From assembly GCF_033807715.1 (NCBI RefSeq), contig NC_084601.1:20230129-20294128 (forward strand): a stretch of 64,000 nucleotides of DNA. Direction: 5' to 3'. Of this stretch, positions 10,581 to 22,432 are shown in pieces; position 1 is the first letter of the stretch; each line of letters starts with the position of its first letter. The translations under genes and the position numbers were made by a program. The notes below the pieces were generated by a model that was not told where the DNA came from, ran no database searches, and saw only the letters and a program-made list of their open reading frames with translations. This DNA is from Cololabis saira. Lineage: Eukaryota > Chordata > Actinopteri > Beloniformes > Belonidae.

Positions 10581-11300
10581 AAAGCTGCAAGCAGCGATGA
10601 ACGGGCCCTCGCACCCTTGAGCACGTTCAGGCGTGCTGCAGTGGAAGCGCTTGTATGACTTGCATATAGATTCTTCAGGCCTGGACATTTAGCGGATGAC
10701 ACCACCCACGAGTCTTTATATCAAACCATTGAAAAGTTATGGCAGAAAGTAGGAACTATCAAATATGGACCAATCAGATGAAGGGGGGGGGGGGCGCTTT
10801 TTGGCGTCTCTCGTCACCACGGTAACGCTTTTGACTGAGAAAAGTAATCGTCACAGGATGGAGACGCACATTTTGATGTATAACACACCTGGGTGCACGT
10901 TACGGTTCGGGCCGTATTAACTGCCGAAGGAATGGCATAAATTGCGCCAAAACTACACAATTAATTCAAAATGGCCGACTTCCTGTTCGGTTTCGGCCAT
11001 GGCGCCAAGAGACTTTTCTTTAGGTTGTGTACTGCTACAGGTGTGTAGCGATTTTCGTGCATGTACGTCAAACCGTATTGTGGGGCTTGAGGCACAAAGT
11101 TTTCCGGGGGGCGCTGTTGAGCCATTTTGCCACGCCCATTAATGTAAACCATTAAATATCAAATTTTTCGCCAGGCTTGGCTTGCGTGCAAAATTTGGTA
11201 ACTTGGGGCACGTTTAAGGGGGCAAAAAGGCCCTCCTTTTGTCGGAAGAAAGAAAGAAAGGTACAATAGGGCCTTCGCACTGTAAGTGCTCGGGCCCTAA
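10581..11300. mobile_element. GC-rich fish interspersed element
   Basis: The start AAAGCTGCAAGCAGCGATGA, ACGGGCCCTCGCACCC near the left end, and GGGCCTTCGCACTG...TGCTCGGGCCCTAA at the right end are the boundaries of a very common fish repeat. The ends share inverted GGGCCC/CGCAC words. It is abrupt against AT-rich flanks, has no coding capacity that I recognise, and includes a G run at 10785-10794. Superfamily not assigned. Confidence 0.65.
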
Positions 11301-11427
11301 ATATAGTAAGAAGCTTCCTGCTTGTGTGAGTTCCCCCCCCCCACAGTCCCTAAAACATGTACGTCAGATTAAATGGTGATTCCAAAATTCCCAAAGGAGC
11401 GAGTCTAAAGACGGTTGTTTGTCTTTA

Positions 11428-11515
11428 CGTGGCCCTGTGATGGACCAGCGACCTGTTCAGGTTGTGTATCCGTATTTAAACCTGAAGAGAGCTGGGATAG
11501 GCTCCAGCTTAATCG
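11428..11515 (+). repeat. Interspersed repeat fragment (CTGTGATGGACCAGCGACCTG type)
   Basis: The phrases GGCCCTGTGATGGACCAGCG and GAGCTGGGATAGGCTCCAGC are typical of the fish repeat whose tail is (GGAT)n. This copy lacks the tail. Confidence 0.55.
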
Positions 11516-11692
11516 TAAACAGGAATAACTGTATATAAATAAGGGTTTGGTGGGTGGGGGTGTGTTTGGCAAATGCAAACCTTGACAGGAGAGTGTACCT
11601 AAATTAGGTTTTTTTTAACCAACCTTCATAATCTGACCATTCGTCTTTGAACGCAAAGTAAAGAGCCATTGTTAACATTATCACATTATCAA

Positions 11693-11715
11693 ACACACAC
11701 ACACACACACACACA

Positions 11716-11792
<77 letters not shown>
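11693..11792. repeat. (CA)n microsatellite
   Basis: A dinucleotide array with one CAGACA interruption near 11715. A shorter (GT)n run is at 11957-11980. Confidence 0.97.
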
Positions 11793-11794
<2 letters not shown>

Positions 11795-14110
11795 ATATAT
11801 ACATTAATATGTGTTCTGAAAATATTTCTGTGTTTCTGGAAGAGGCATTATTTATTCAGCCTGTCACAACATACCACAGAAGAAAAGCAAACAGAAACTG
11901 TCATTTTCATATATTTATCCAAACCGTGTATGGATAGAACATTAGCTACCAGGCTGTGTGTGTGTGTGTGTTTGTGTGTTGTTCATCTCCACACATACAC
12001 ACATAAACGTCTCTGTGTAACGAAGCCGCGCTCTTCCTCCACACAGAGGAAATAAAATTTCCATGGTTACGAGTCCAGCAAGGTCAGGAACATGAAGAGA
12101 GTGCAAGGTGTTGATTGGTTCATAGATAATTACACTTTCCTTTAAGACCATGTGGAAACAGGACTTCTTTTCATTGCTCTATTTAGACGCGCATTATCAG
12201 TCATTTTTGCTCCAGGCCTTGCCGCCCTTATTACTTCCCTTATTCACCAGCTAAGTCATGCATTGTGCTTGTCTGGTATCTTAAAAATAACCTGCACACC
12301 AACCCACAGCAGCATTTTAAAACCTATGTCAATAGAATGGAGCATCCCAGCAATCATGTTAATTAGTTATGAAAAGCCTTTCATTTATTGGCTCGTCAGA
12401 CAGAAACAGCAAATCCTTTTCCTTTAGGTTTAATGACTGAGATGGCAGATTCAGTATTTCATTTTCTTCACCTGCCTAATCCTTTTTGGGCTGGTATGGT
12501 CGATGGCGACTTTCCCAGCATGCAATGGAAGACATTTTTGACAAGTTGGCAGTTCGTGGGAGAGCTAATAAAAAATAAGAAATAAAAAAATCATGACATT
12601 CACATGCTTGGATATTTTCTTCCTGATCATCACCCTCCTATATCTGCGTTTTGTTCCTTTTTATTTCTCTTTATTTTGGACCACAGGATTTGACTGCATT
12701 AAATTACAACTTATGGAAAAGCCTGCTTCTTAAAATCATCACATTTCCTGCAGAGAAGGAGATGAGAGATATAAACTTACACTAAACGTGTGTGGCACAG
12801 ACACAGAGGTGCTGTCAGGTGATTTATAGCATGTCATGTTTGTCATCTTTACTAGCGCATAGCCGGCCTTGTCACATTCTGCGAGAGGACAGAGTGGCTG
12901 ATTTGAGCAGTGACAAACCAGAAGAACCAAACACTTCTGCAGCTCTGTATCTGCATCATCGGCCCATAATGGGAATTGGAAATTGCAGCAACTCACATGC
13001 CGGAAGCTGTTAAAATAAAATCACAAATACATATGGAGGGAAAAATAGTAAATGAGTGTACACTAAATAATACAGGCCACCTGAGTGGTGTTGCCTGTGA
13101 GGACTCTGCTGTGGAGGGAGAAGTGCCAGACTAGTCTAAAGGCAATCTGGTGCCAGATGAGCTCGGCCTGCCAGACCTGCCAACCTCTTGTCACAGAAAT
13201 ATGCAAACAACCCCGCCCTGTTTAACATCGCATAAAGTGAGAGGAGGGACCAGGCTGCTGGTGTCCTGGAAAAACGTGGGAAGAACACTGACTTACAATG
13301 GTGAAATGCATGATGGAACCTGCTTCTCCTACACAAGTGACCCTTTTTGAAGTTTTGTCTTATGTTTCCTGCTGTCTTCAACATGGATTTATTCTCTCCT
13401 TGGTCAACAACAAATTACATCTGCAAACCACAAACAGAATACAGAAAGTTAAGAATGCTGCAAAACTGTTTTGACGAACCAAAGCTCATTAATGCCTCTA
13501 GCTGAAAGTGGCACAAATTAGGTCAAGATATGAGATTTGAATGCACAAGAGTCTCACTTAAAATCTCACAACGTAATGAGGAACTGAGAAAACATAAAAC
13601 TTTCAGTGTTTGAGCGGATACGCACCAACAAATACTGCTCATTTTGATCACCAAAATCCTGAAGGTTTCATCTCTGTGGAGTATTTATTTTAGTTATTTT
13701 TTAACCTTGAAAGTCCTGTGATATTTCAACCAAGGCGTGTAGCAGACATTTCATTAAAACATCAGAAAATTGTGTCAGCATTTCAAGATGAATGAGTCAT
13801 TTATTTTTGTTTAAAAACCAAACTACATTAGATGGTAACATTAATTCAGTCACGGGGTCTTTAATCCCCAATAACACAATGTTTGCCAAGACACTCAAAT
13901 GGTTATATAATATATATACTGTATATATCATGTTCTGCACATTAAGGTAAAGTCAGTCATTTGCACCACAAGCAGACGTTTTAACCTTTTGAATGGTTTT
14001 TACTCCAGTTTCAAGTTTCTTTAACTGAGAAGTTTTAGGTTTCCCAGAAAAACCGTCAGGTTTTAAATGGCCTTTTAATTTTTTTTTATTTGATTGTATT
14101 GCTTCAATAA
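11793..14110. other. Intergenic sequence without recognisable genes
   Basis: No coding exon or repeat family was identified. The stretch 12300-12600 is rich in AT-type homeodomain-like words (TTAATTAGTTATGA) and moderate in complexity, so it may be non-coding conserved DNA, but nothing in a single sequence proves that. Confidence 0.4.
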
Positions 14111-14114
14111 GTGT

Positions 14115-14485
14115 GTGTGATCTTCAGCTTTATTAATAATAATGGATTACATTCATATCGCACTTTTCTGGTCGCTCAAAGCTCTGAAATGTTTGTGTAT
14201 TTTTATCTATTCATCTGGGATGGAGGAAGCCGCCAGTGCGTTCCTCCACAGCCGGGAGCCCACCTCTCTGCAACGAGGCCCCCGGGACTCATGCAGGGCC
14301 CAAACCCCACCCCCAGCTGCAGACCAGCACCCAAGGTGACCCCAAGGAAGACCACCGGGCAAGGGGATGTGCCTGACCCCCGCCCACCAGACACCACCCT
14401 AGTGGGGGAGAGCACTCCAAAGCTGCCTTGTTGCAGCTGCACCCACCGCCCTGCACCCCCCCATCCTCCCTCCTGGCCTTTTTAA
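14115..14485. repeat. Repeat-like block, GC-rich, probably interspersed repeat
   Basis: AATAATAATGGATTACATTC...TCGCACTTTTCTGGTCGCTC resembles a common fish repeat opening. It is followed by a 260-base C-rich segment with CACCCACCGCCCTGCACC, sharply different from its AT-rich flanks. The open frames in it are proline-rich by composition and have no recognised domain. Confidence 0.45.
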
Positions 14486-17400
14486 AATACGCCTTAGGTG
14501 TAAATGCTCTAACTAATCAATCAGATAGTACTGGATGCAACTCTTCTTAACCGGCCGTGTCTCCTCGGGGAGCCGTTACGACCTCAGCAGATCCAGCACG
14601 TGTCTTCCTCGTTACGCCAGCTGCTGTTGTGGATCTCTTCATTCAAAGCATCTAAAAAATATAAATAACCTTAACGTCACTCTGTGCATTTTCCCCCTCT
14701 CGTCTTATCTCGAATCCAATTTATGTGAGCTTACCTTTTAACAGCTTGTGAAAAACTTCCTGCTTCCCTTTTCTTCCATTGATCACAAATGGCTTATAAT
14801 TCCACAAAAGGCTTAGTACTGTTGAAGCTCAAAATTGCTCTCCCATTCTGTCACAAATGAAAGCAGGCTTTGACTTATCTTTTAATTGCACTAAATTCTA
14901 AATTAAATTCTTTCCCCTCTTGTGTCATATCTGCTTTCAGCTCAGACGTACAGTCAGCCCACATCTCTATCGCATATGCCGGCATACCTTTTAAATACCA
15001 CAATTAAAGGCTGGTTAAACTCACTGTGCTGCTTTATATCCCCCTCTTAAAAGGAGGTATTGCAGGCAAATGTCTACGCACCAAGCTGTGCTAAAGCCTC
15101 AAATCTTTTCTTATCGCCGCCGTGGCCATGCTTTGAGTGAGTACACATTTTACTTGCACAATAATGCCTCTGTGAAGCACACATTCCCGCTCCCACTGGG
15201 CCTGATACGGAGCAGACTTGCTGCACTCCAGCAGGCAGTGTGATGGCAGCGCACAGTTCAGGAGGTCACGGGAAGCGTTCAGGGGGTGTGAGCCGGCGAA
15301 TGGCTGTGTCACATCATGCGCGGCGTCAGATAATGGCACATTAACGTGAATAATGCATCCCATGTTGACAACCGGAGAGAGTCTAAATATTCTATAAGGA
15401 AAAGAATTCTTGGAATAGGAAAGCGGTTTGGGAACTAATGGGCCGTCAGGTGTCACATCATATGAGGAAGAGGCAGAGGGGTGTGTTGGCGTGTCTATGC
15501 GCTTGTCTGAATGTGTTGACGGGCCGCTGCATGGCCGTTCTGCTCATTATTGCTCCAAATGGGCAATAAAGCTCTCTTCAAAGAAGCTTTTAAAATGTTT
15601 TCTCTTGTTTAGGCTTCACACTGTGAGATGGTGCTTGTCAGGGTGGAAAAGTCAGTATTTGGAAATACTGTCGAAGTGTCATGCAAACGCACTGACAATA
15701 ATTAGCTTTCCTGACAGTGACAGGGATGTATATTCATCAATTGAAATGTAGGCAGGCAGAGTACATCCACACGTTTTCACAACTTATACAGCTGTTCTTG
15801 CTCAAGAATAGTTTGCCTTGGAATGTGGCTGCAATATGTGTGGCGAATTATGAAATAGCTGCTCAGAAAATGTGACAAAAGTTTTGCATCCAAAATACAC
15901 GAAGTGCATATTTTTTGTACATCACAACAAAAATAAAATTTCCTCATTAGATTACGAGGTGCAACTCTGATTATTCCTGGGTTCCTTCTTGTGCAACAGA
16001 ATTGGAAACCACTGTTTAGGTATGAATCAAATTTCTGCATTTTCTGGATTCTGTTTTTTTTTTCTTGACAAAAAGTGTCCAAAATGAACAGGTTAGAATC
16101 TGTTTCTTGGACATGTTCACTTATGTTAGAGAGAACATGCCGTGAAACATAAATAAACATTTTTGCAATGTAGAAAAATAAATAAAAGAATGAATCCTTC
16201 AACCATCAACCACCAATCCTTTGATTTGATTATGTGATTTAAAGATTTATGTGTATTGTCCACTATAATGAAATGACATAGCATGTTTAAGTCACAGTTA
16301 GATTCATATCCTTCACTTTCGATGCCGTCAGCTAACAAACAGCAGTAGATAACAGAAGTTTATTATGAGGGAAGCAGGCTGCTGAATTAATTACATCTCA
16401 TGTTGTCATACAAAATTCATGTAATTCATATAATTAAATTTGTGTTCTGTTCTGTTGAATTTTGGGAATGAGAAGCAAAAATACCCTACTGAACTCGAGC
16501 TGAACTTAGTTCCTGTGGGAGAAGTATTTACCGCTACGCTGGATTCAAGCCATGCAGCGCAAAAAAGTGATGTTGGTGCGCAAAGTTCATTAGTATAATT
16601 ATTCTGTCTGTATCTGCTACACCAATTATTGATACCCAACACAGGATTTGAAAGAAAATGATTACATAAAACTGGTCTGGATTTTCTTTCTTTAAAAAAA
16701 ATATCCAATTTAATAAAAATGAGCCTTAACTTGACCCTTCTGGATCTGCTGCACTACAGTCTTACATTCAACCCCCAACACAGTTATATACTGGAAAAAT
16801 ATTCTACAGACCATTTGCCAAGTTTGTTGGAAAACCTAAAATCGTATTATTAATGAGCCCAGTTGGATCCGTGGTGCATGCTCGTTACCAGCTCCTGAAT
16901 GACCCTGCCAAACACGGCACAATGTGAAATATGTAAAAAAAAAAAAGAAAAAAATCAATATCCATTTAACAATGTATCTTCAGCAGCGAGGGTGTTTTAC
17001 ATCAGTCTCAGTGTGGTTTGATTGGATATTTGCGTACTTTTACAAAGTGTTGCCTAGCTGCAGCAGTCTTCTGTCCCTGCTATCAGCAGAAGCCAGCCAA
17101 ACTAAATATGCGCTCCTGTTGCGGTGAGACAACTGCACATGGTTTTACAGCTCTATGTGACACATCGGCGATGATGGCATCGGCTCACAGAGCTACGGTG
17201 CACATCTTGGCAGAGGAGACTGACTCAGGAAAATAATTACGGCATTAAGAATGAGTGTGACCAAGCAAAAGACCCAACAAAATTACATCTGACACCTCAT
17301 TAAAGCAACTTAACTTTCATCACATATAGAGGAACTCAAAGTGCTAAAAATTGTAAAAGTTCCTTTGTGGTGCTTTAAACATCTTCCACAAAGCCCTGCG

Positions 17401-17510
17401 GCCTGGATCGTCTGCATTTCACCTCAAGAGGATTCATTTAATCATTCATCTACTGATTATCATTTTAATGTGCTATATTCCAATCTGATGTAAGGTTTGT
17501 CATGGGACCT
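14486..17510. other. Intergenic sequence, one possible conserved non-coding block
   Basis: No gene or clear repeat was identified. Within 15600-15760 there is an ATGCAAAC octamer-like word, AATAATTAGC and two TGACAG words in a short span, a composition often seen in developmental enhancers. This is suggestive only. Confidence 0.35.
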
Positions 17511-17747
17511 CATCCATCCATCCATCCATCCATCCATCCATCCATCCATCCATCCATTCATCCATGCATCCATCCATCCATCCATCCATCCATCCATCCA
17601 TCCATCCATCCATCCATCCATGCATCCATCCATCCATCCATCCATCCATCCATCCATCCATCCATCCATCCATCCATGCATCCATCCATCCATCCATCCA
17701 TCCATCCATCCATGCATCCATGCATCCATGCATCCATCCATCCATCC
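17511..17747. repeat. (CATC)n tetranucleotide array with CATGCATC variants
   Basis: About 59 units of CATC with interspersed TGCATCCA variants near 17566, 17620, 17676 and 17713-17731. The right flank reads CCTCTTGAACCACTT, so on the minus strand the array follows AAGTGGTTCAAGAGG. That resembles the end of the fish repeat family with a (GGAT)n tail, so the array may be an expanded tail. Confidence 0.95.
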
Positions 17748-18058
17748 TCTTGAACCACTTCTCTTCTCCCAGACAGACTGACCCACTTCATGTCCTTTCC
17801 GTGGGAAGCAGACTGTGCCTGGAGGGGAGGTCTGCTGCGACATAAGGCTGCTGCAGAGTCGACTGGTTCGGGAGTCCGCCTCGGTCTCCGCTCCCTGCCT
17901 CCCGTCTTCCCTCAGGTCATTACAGCAGCAGTCGGCAGCAGACAGGGGGAATGGATGGGTTTCATTCCAAGCCGGCGCTTCCACTTGTTTGATCATTCAA
18001 GGTCATATCGTGCAGATCAATAAGGCTGCTCTGATGTATGGGCAGGTGGATAGCTTGC

Positions 18059-18108
<50 letters not shown>

Positions 18109-19477
18109 CACAGCACCCAGACATGCAGCTCCACAGGGTCAGGCAGGTTGTGGCATCTCAGTTCCTGAACGTGACACTAGATGTCAGTGGAAGGCAGCAC
18201 AGGGCCTCAAGAGTTAATAAGCACCAGCTCTTTTGTTGCTTTAGTCAACATAATGCAACAGCACATGTATTCCAATTCATTTTATATATTCATTAAGTGC
18301 AGTGGATCCATTTATGTCCTGAAAACATGCTGATGAAACATAAGGAACAAATGTCAGAGGAGCGATTTCACTCTCCGCCTGATCAATCAGCCTTCTGTTT
18401 ATCTTGGATGTGCTCACACATTAGACCTGCAATATGTCTGAAAAATTATTCAAAATGTCAGTTTGTCTCCTTTGTTTGCTTTCACTCATCCAGGGCGTGA
18501 AGTCAAACCACTATATATGTTGCTGCGAGCATCTTTATGTCGCTGGTGAGCTGGAATGACTGTGCAAATGCAGAATTAAATGTCACATGGCATATTCATT
18601 TGTTAAATGCCCTCAACAGAGCAGCTTCAAAAGGTATCTTAAAGCCTTTAGTGGCTTCCACGAGGCCAAGTGTGTCATTAGTATACAACTTTTATTCAGG
18701 ACTATGTCTGCTGTCATATTGTGAGACGTCCAAATCACACAACATTAAACCAGGAGTTTTCATTGTAATCGCATTACAGGTGTGCGGTATCGCCGTGTGG
18801 GGATCAGGAATCATAATTATATCAATAACACAATTTATCATTGATATAATTAGATAGCTGACTGCATGTCATTCCACACTTCCCCCCAACTTCAATCCCC
18901 AAGAACTCATTAATGTTTCCCAGTGTAATATTATTACATGGCTACATTCCTCCTCTCTATCTAATCTAATTCATCAGTCTAAGAGGTCATAATTAATTGC
19001 TCCATTATTAATCGAGTGATGTCGTACCGGGAAGACTGGGGGGGGGGGCAAAATGAACTGTCTGTCACCACTAGTTCTGCCTTTGAGGGTGTCTCGTGTA
19101 TGTGTGTGTTTGTGTGTGTGTGTGTGTGTGTGTTAGAAGTGGAGTTTACAGCTTGAGTTTTACGGCTGATGCAGGCGAAGGCTCATCAGAGTTGAGAATC
19201 CACAGATCAAAACTATCTCTGTTCTGTCTGACTGTGTGATTACGGATGATTGCTGCAGGTCAGGAGGTGCAAACACCACTGAGGGGGTTATTACACCACA
19301 CTGGGACATGAATATTCTGGTGACACTCTCTCTTCGGATAACTGGAGCCAGAGGAGGTGGTGATTAGCCTTGCAGACGTGGGCTAAAGACCTGGGATGAA
19401 TGAGACTGGATGGCCACTGAGCCATTTTTGTGAAGAAAAAGTCAGGAACAGAGACGGGTTTAGAGGGCATGTCTTCA
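17748..19477. other. Intergenic sequence with two GT arrays
   Basis: It contains (GT)n at 18062-18104 and 19100-19133 and a G run at 19039-19048. An AT-rich block at 18900-19020 carries several TTAAT/ATTAA words. No gene was recognised. Confidence 0.45.
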
Positions 19478-19479
19478 TA

Positions 19480-19682
19480 CACTGCAAAAACTCATTTCTA
19501 AGAAAGTAAAAAGCCTTGTTTCAGTAAAATGAGACCACTATTTTAGACTATTTGGCTATAAGAATTCTAGTCAAGAAATGTTTGTAATCTCATTTGCAAA
19601 GATATTTTAGCTTAAAATAAGACACTTTTGACAAGATTCATAGAATATTCAGCTTATTACCAGAGGGCCTGTTTTTGCAGTG
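19480..19682. mobile_element. 203-bp MITE with 12-bp perfect inverted repeats and TA target duplication
   Basis: The left end CACTGCAAAAAC is exactly reverse-complemented at the right end (GTTTTTGCAGTG), and both ends are flanked by TA (19478-19479 and 19683-19684). The interior is AT-rich (AGACACTTTTGACAAG) and non-coding. It is a non-autonomous element of a type common in fish; TA duplication would fit a Tc1/mariner-type mobiliser. Confidence 0.8.
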
Positions 19683-19988
19683 TAAAAACATATATCTTTT
19701 AAAATCCAAAAGACGGAATAGTTTTATCTGCAAATATTCAAATTAAATCAAGACAAAAGGCAGAATGAGAAACTGTTTTTGTAAAGTTATTGCACATTCA
19801 TAATATGATGCCAGCGACACAAACAAGTTGGGATGTTTGCCTATGTGTTGCATCATCAGCAGTTTCAACAATATTCTGCAGGGCGCTGAGGCCTGCCGTT
19901 GCAAAGGGAAACATCTCCCCTGCTGTCGCTCCATATCGGATTTTAGCTGCTTAACAATTCTTGGCCTCATTTGTCAGATCTTTTGAAA

Positions 19989-19991
<3 letters not shown>

Positions 19992-20074
<83 letters not shown>
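19992..20074. repeat. (TA)n microsatellite
   Basis: A pure TA array that ends about ten bases before the start of a Tc1-like element, a TA-specific inserter. Confidence 0.97.
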
Positions 20075-20079
<5 letters not shown>

Positions 20080-20084
20080 GTATA

Positions 20085-20158
20085 CTCACCGGCCACTTTA
20101 TTAGGTACACCTTGTTAGTACTGGGTTCGACCCCCTTTTGCCTTCAGAACTGCCTTAA
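20085..20158 (-). mobile_element. Tc1-like transposon, left end (outermost layer of the nest)
   Basis: CTCACCGGCCACTTTATTAG followed by GTACACCTTG is the terminal sequence of a widespread fish Tc1-like family. Its continuation (GCCTTCAGAACTGCC) breaks off at TTAA and resumes after the second TTAA at 27634, where the transposase C-terminus follows. The element is in minus orientation. Confidence 0.75.
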
Positions 20159-20539
20159 AAGGAACCCTGGCTATTAAGACATGTAGTCCCTAATTAGGCA
20201 CAATTGTTCTCTTATACTAAAATATGTTGTTAGAAACACATAAAATAATCTAATTGCTTTAAACATCTACAATGTTTATCACATATTTTGACCTGCGGGG
20301 GGCGCCATGTTTTACCTGCGCAATGCATTCTGGGGGCGATGACATAGTCTGGTGGCTCTGGGAAGATAAGCCGCGTTAGTTTAACTGGGACAGGTATCTA
20401 AAACATAGATGAGCAGCATCTCCCGGCCGTGGAGGCTGACGAGGGAGCCCATAAGACGTCTCGGTTCAGGCAAACTGGATCAAAGTTCTGTGATGCACGG
20501 GAGATCTGCAAAAATGATCAAAGTCGTGCGCATCTTACC

Positions 20540-20625
20540 AGTGCATTAGGCTCCTGCGTAGATGGCGTAGGCTATGCCGTAGCCTGCGTAGCCTACGCCG
20601 TAGACGGCGTAGACGGCTTTAGAGC
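20540..20625. repeat. GC-rich hairpin-forming tract inside the TTAA element
   Basis: Repeated GCGTAG words with inverted arms GGCGTAGGCTA and TAGCCTACGCC spaced by about 14 bases. The words resemble the centre of the palindromic MITEs at 53981 and 63610 (CCTACGCCGTAG), so it may be a relic of such a MITE. Confidence 0.5.
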
Positions 20626-21010
20626 CGGCAGCGCACCGCCATCCGCTCTCCGCTCTCGCCGCCGCCGCCGGGATGGAGACGCCGGTGGGCAATATGCACG
20701 TTTGGGTGGGCATAGCCCACCCCTCTCCCCCCTAAAACCGGCTTCGGTGCTGTGTGATGACAGACCGGAGGCTGAGGGGACTGGCCCCGGACTTTGACGA
20801 AACGGGAGGCGCAGACTTCGCTTCAAATAGGCAAGAACATCTTTATTTAATTTAATGACGCCAGATCTGGCTGGGGTTTTTATTGTAGCATCGGTTATCT
20901 GCTAGTTGAAACGTGTGGTCGCTTAGTCTATCTGAGTTTTATGGTGTTTTTATAGTTCATGCTGTATGGGGCTGCACTTTTTTTTTTTTTTTTTTTTAAC
21001 TTTTTTGTAG

Positions 21011-21104
21011 GTGCGCCGTCACCTTAATGTTTAGCTGTGTTTTGATCTGTGTTTCTGGTGCGCCGTCACCTGTTTAGCTGTGTTTTGATCTGTTTCTGGG
21101 TGTC
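21011..21104. repeat. 47-bp tandem duplication in the TTAA element
   Basis: GTGCGCCGTCACC followed by TGTTTAGCTGTGTTTTGATC occurs twice with a 47-base offset and small indels. Confidence 0.8.
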
Positions 21105-21185
21105 AAAACAGTGTACGGGGGCCAGCAGAGGCCACCGTCTGACGTCACTACCCAGAATGTAAACAACAATGGCGACCTACATGTT

Positions 21186-21205
21186 AAATTATATTTTCAA
21201 ATTTT
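21186..21205 (+). repeat. Target-site duplication, left copy
   Basis: The 20 bases here recur exactly at 27512-27531 after the LINE poly(A) tail; the leading A residues could belong to either. The cut site reads TT|AAAT, close to the TT|AAAA preference of L1-type endonucleases. Confidence 0.93.
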
Positions 21206-21365
21206 GGCTTCCGGCTTAGCTTTACATGGGGTGAGACGTAATTAGCGGAGCTCCTGCAGAGTTAATTTTAATTCAGCATTTATTGGCACTTTTTGTATCA
21301 CTCCCACGGCTTTGGTTTTAACTAACCTATTTACAACGCGGTTACTTCGACGACTTACCACGGAA

Positions 21366-22298
21366 ATGCCTCCAAAGTCCTTCAAAGCGGGGAATAACCC
21401 TCCAGCTAACCTGCGGCCTGCTGCTCATGCCGTCTCCTCGCCCCGCGGTGATTCCCCTCCTCCGGAGAGCACCTGCGCTGCGCAGGTTCCAGCTGCGGAG
21501 TTCAGCCGGCTTAAAACCGAACTTCTCTCCGCTCTTCGCAATGATGTTGCGGCTGTATTTAGGTCAGAGCTTCAGCAAGCACTGAACGAGAATTTAACGT
21601 CCATTAAGTCCGAGCTGCTTTCCCTTAAAGCTGATCTTTCTGGCAGTATTTCCTCCATGAAGGCGGACGTCGCGGGTCTCGCAGCCACGGTCGCTGGGAT
21701 CGAGCTCTCGCTCTCAAGCTGCTCAGATGACATCGTTGCTCTCCAGAAAAAAGTTGATCACTTGTCGAAAGAATATGTGAGGCTGGAGGACAGATGCGAG
21801 GATTTGGAGTCAAGGTCCCGTCGGCAGAACCTGCGGATTATTGGCGTCCCGGAGGAGGATCCTGACTCTTCATCTGCAGCCGGCGTTTCCAGGCTCCTGG
21901 CGGAAGCCTTCTCCCTCGACGCAGAGCCGGTGGTGGACAGAGCCCACCGCACCCTCATGCCGAGACCGAAGCCCGGGGAGCGGCCCCGCGCAATAGTGGC
22001 AAGGCTCCATTATTACACCGACTGCGCTGACATCCTGAGAAAGGCGAGAGAGCGGCAGCGGATAAAAGTCCGGGGTATGAGCATCTCCGTGTTCCCGGAT
22101 CACACAGCCAAGACAGCGCGGGCGCGCGCTGCCTTTAATGACGTGCGCCGTCAGCTGCGGGAGATTGAAGGAGTCCGGTATGGATTGCTGTACCCCGCCC
22201 GGCTGCGTGTAACCCATGATGGCCAGCAGCGTGACTTCACGTCGCCAGATGAAGCCCTGGCATTCATCAGGAAAATAAAAAAAGTGACTACCAGCTAA
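21366..22298 (+). CDS. LINE ORF1 protein (RNA-binding, RRM type)
   Basis: The first ATG of this frame is at 21366 and starts MPPKSFKAG, giving 310 residues; the frame is open upstream to 21312, but that codon is TTG. The layout is a disordered, Pro/Ser-rich N-terminus, a heptad-rich region of about 90 residues (SRLKTELLSAL ... SLKADLSGSISSM ... LQKKVDHLSKEYVRLEDRCEDLE) that should form the coiled coil for trimerisation, then an RRM opened by SRRQNLRIIGVPEE with DRAHRT and PRAIVARLHYYTD. A basic C-terminal domain follows, with FPDHTAKTARARAAFNDV and RLRVTHDGQQRDF. This is the order of L1 ORF1p (transposase_22 family). The protein coats LINE RNA and acts as a nucleic-acid chaperone in cytoplasmic RNPs. 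No frameshift or stop is seen. Confidence 0.93.
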   Translation: MPPKSFKAGNNPPANLRPAAHAVSSPRGDSPPPESTCAAQVPAAEFSRLKTELLSALRNDVAAVFRSELQQALNENLTSIKSELLSLKADLSGSISSMKADVAGLAATVAGIELSLSSCSDDIVALQKKVDHLSKEYVRLEDRCEDLESRSRRQNLRIIGVPEEDPDSSSAAGVSRLLAEAFSLDAEPVVDRAHRTLMPRPKPGERPRAIVARLHYYTDCADILRKARERQRIKVRGMSISVFPDHTAKTARARAAFNDVRRQLREIEGVRYGLLYPARLRVTHDGQQRDFTSPDEALAFIRKIKKVTTS

Positions 22299-22327
22299 TT
22301 TTCTGGGACGATTTATCCAGCTTGCTG

Positions 22328-22394
22328 TCCATGCGGGACTCTGGCCCGGGGTGAGTGACTGAGTCAATTCAGAAAATGGGACTTTATGTCGTAA

Positions 22395-22432
<38 letters not shown>

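Noticed and set aside
15091..15456. 121-codon minus-strand frame
   Set aside because: No motif or family resemblance and no splice-site support; the length is within chance for a 64-kb window.
17460..17996. Long open frames (WMDG or HPSI repeats) across the CATC array
   Set aside because: They arise from a tetranucleotide array that is open in several frames on both strands; no codon bias or non-repeat coding sequence supports a gene.
20429..20797. 122-codon open frame in the TTAA element as a transposase
   Set aside because: No DDD/DDE or THAP-like pattern, and low-complexity VDGVGYAV and RRRRR segments come from the GC-rich hairpin tract.
21312..21365. Upstream extension of LINE ORF1
   Set aside because: The codon at 21312 is TTG; the first ATG, in the typical MPPK context, is at 21366.
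21870..22367. 165-codon minus-strand frame opposite LINE ORF1
   Set aside because: Shadow of the GC-rich ORF1 coding strand; no recognisable motif.
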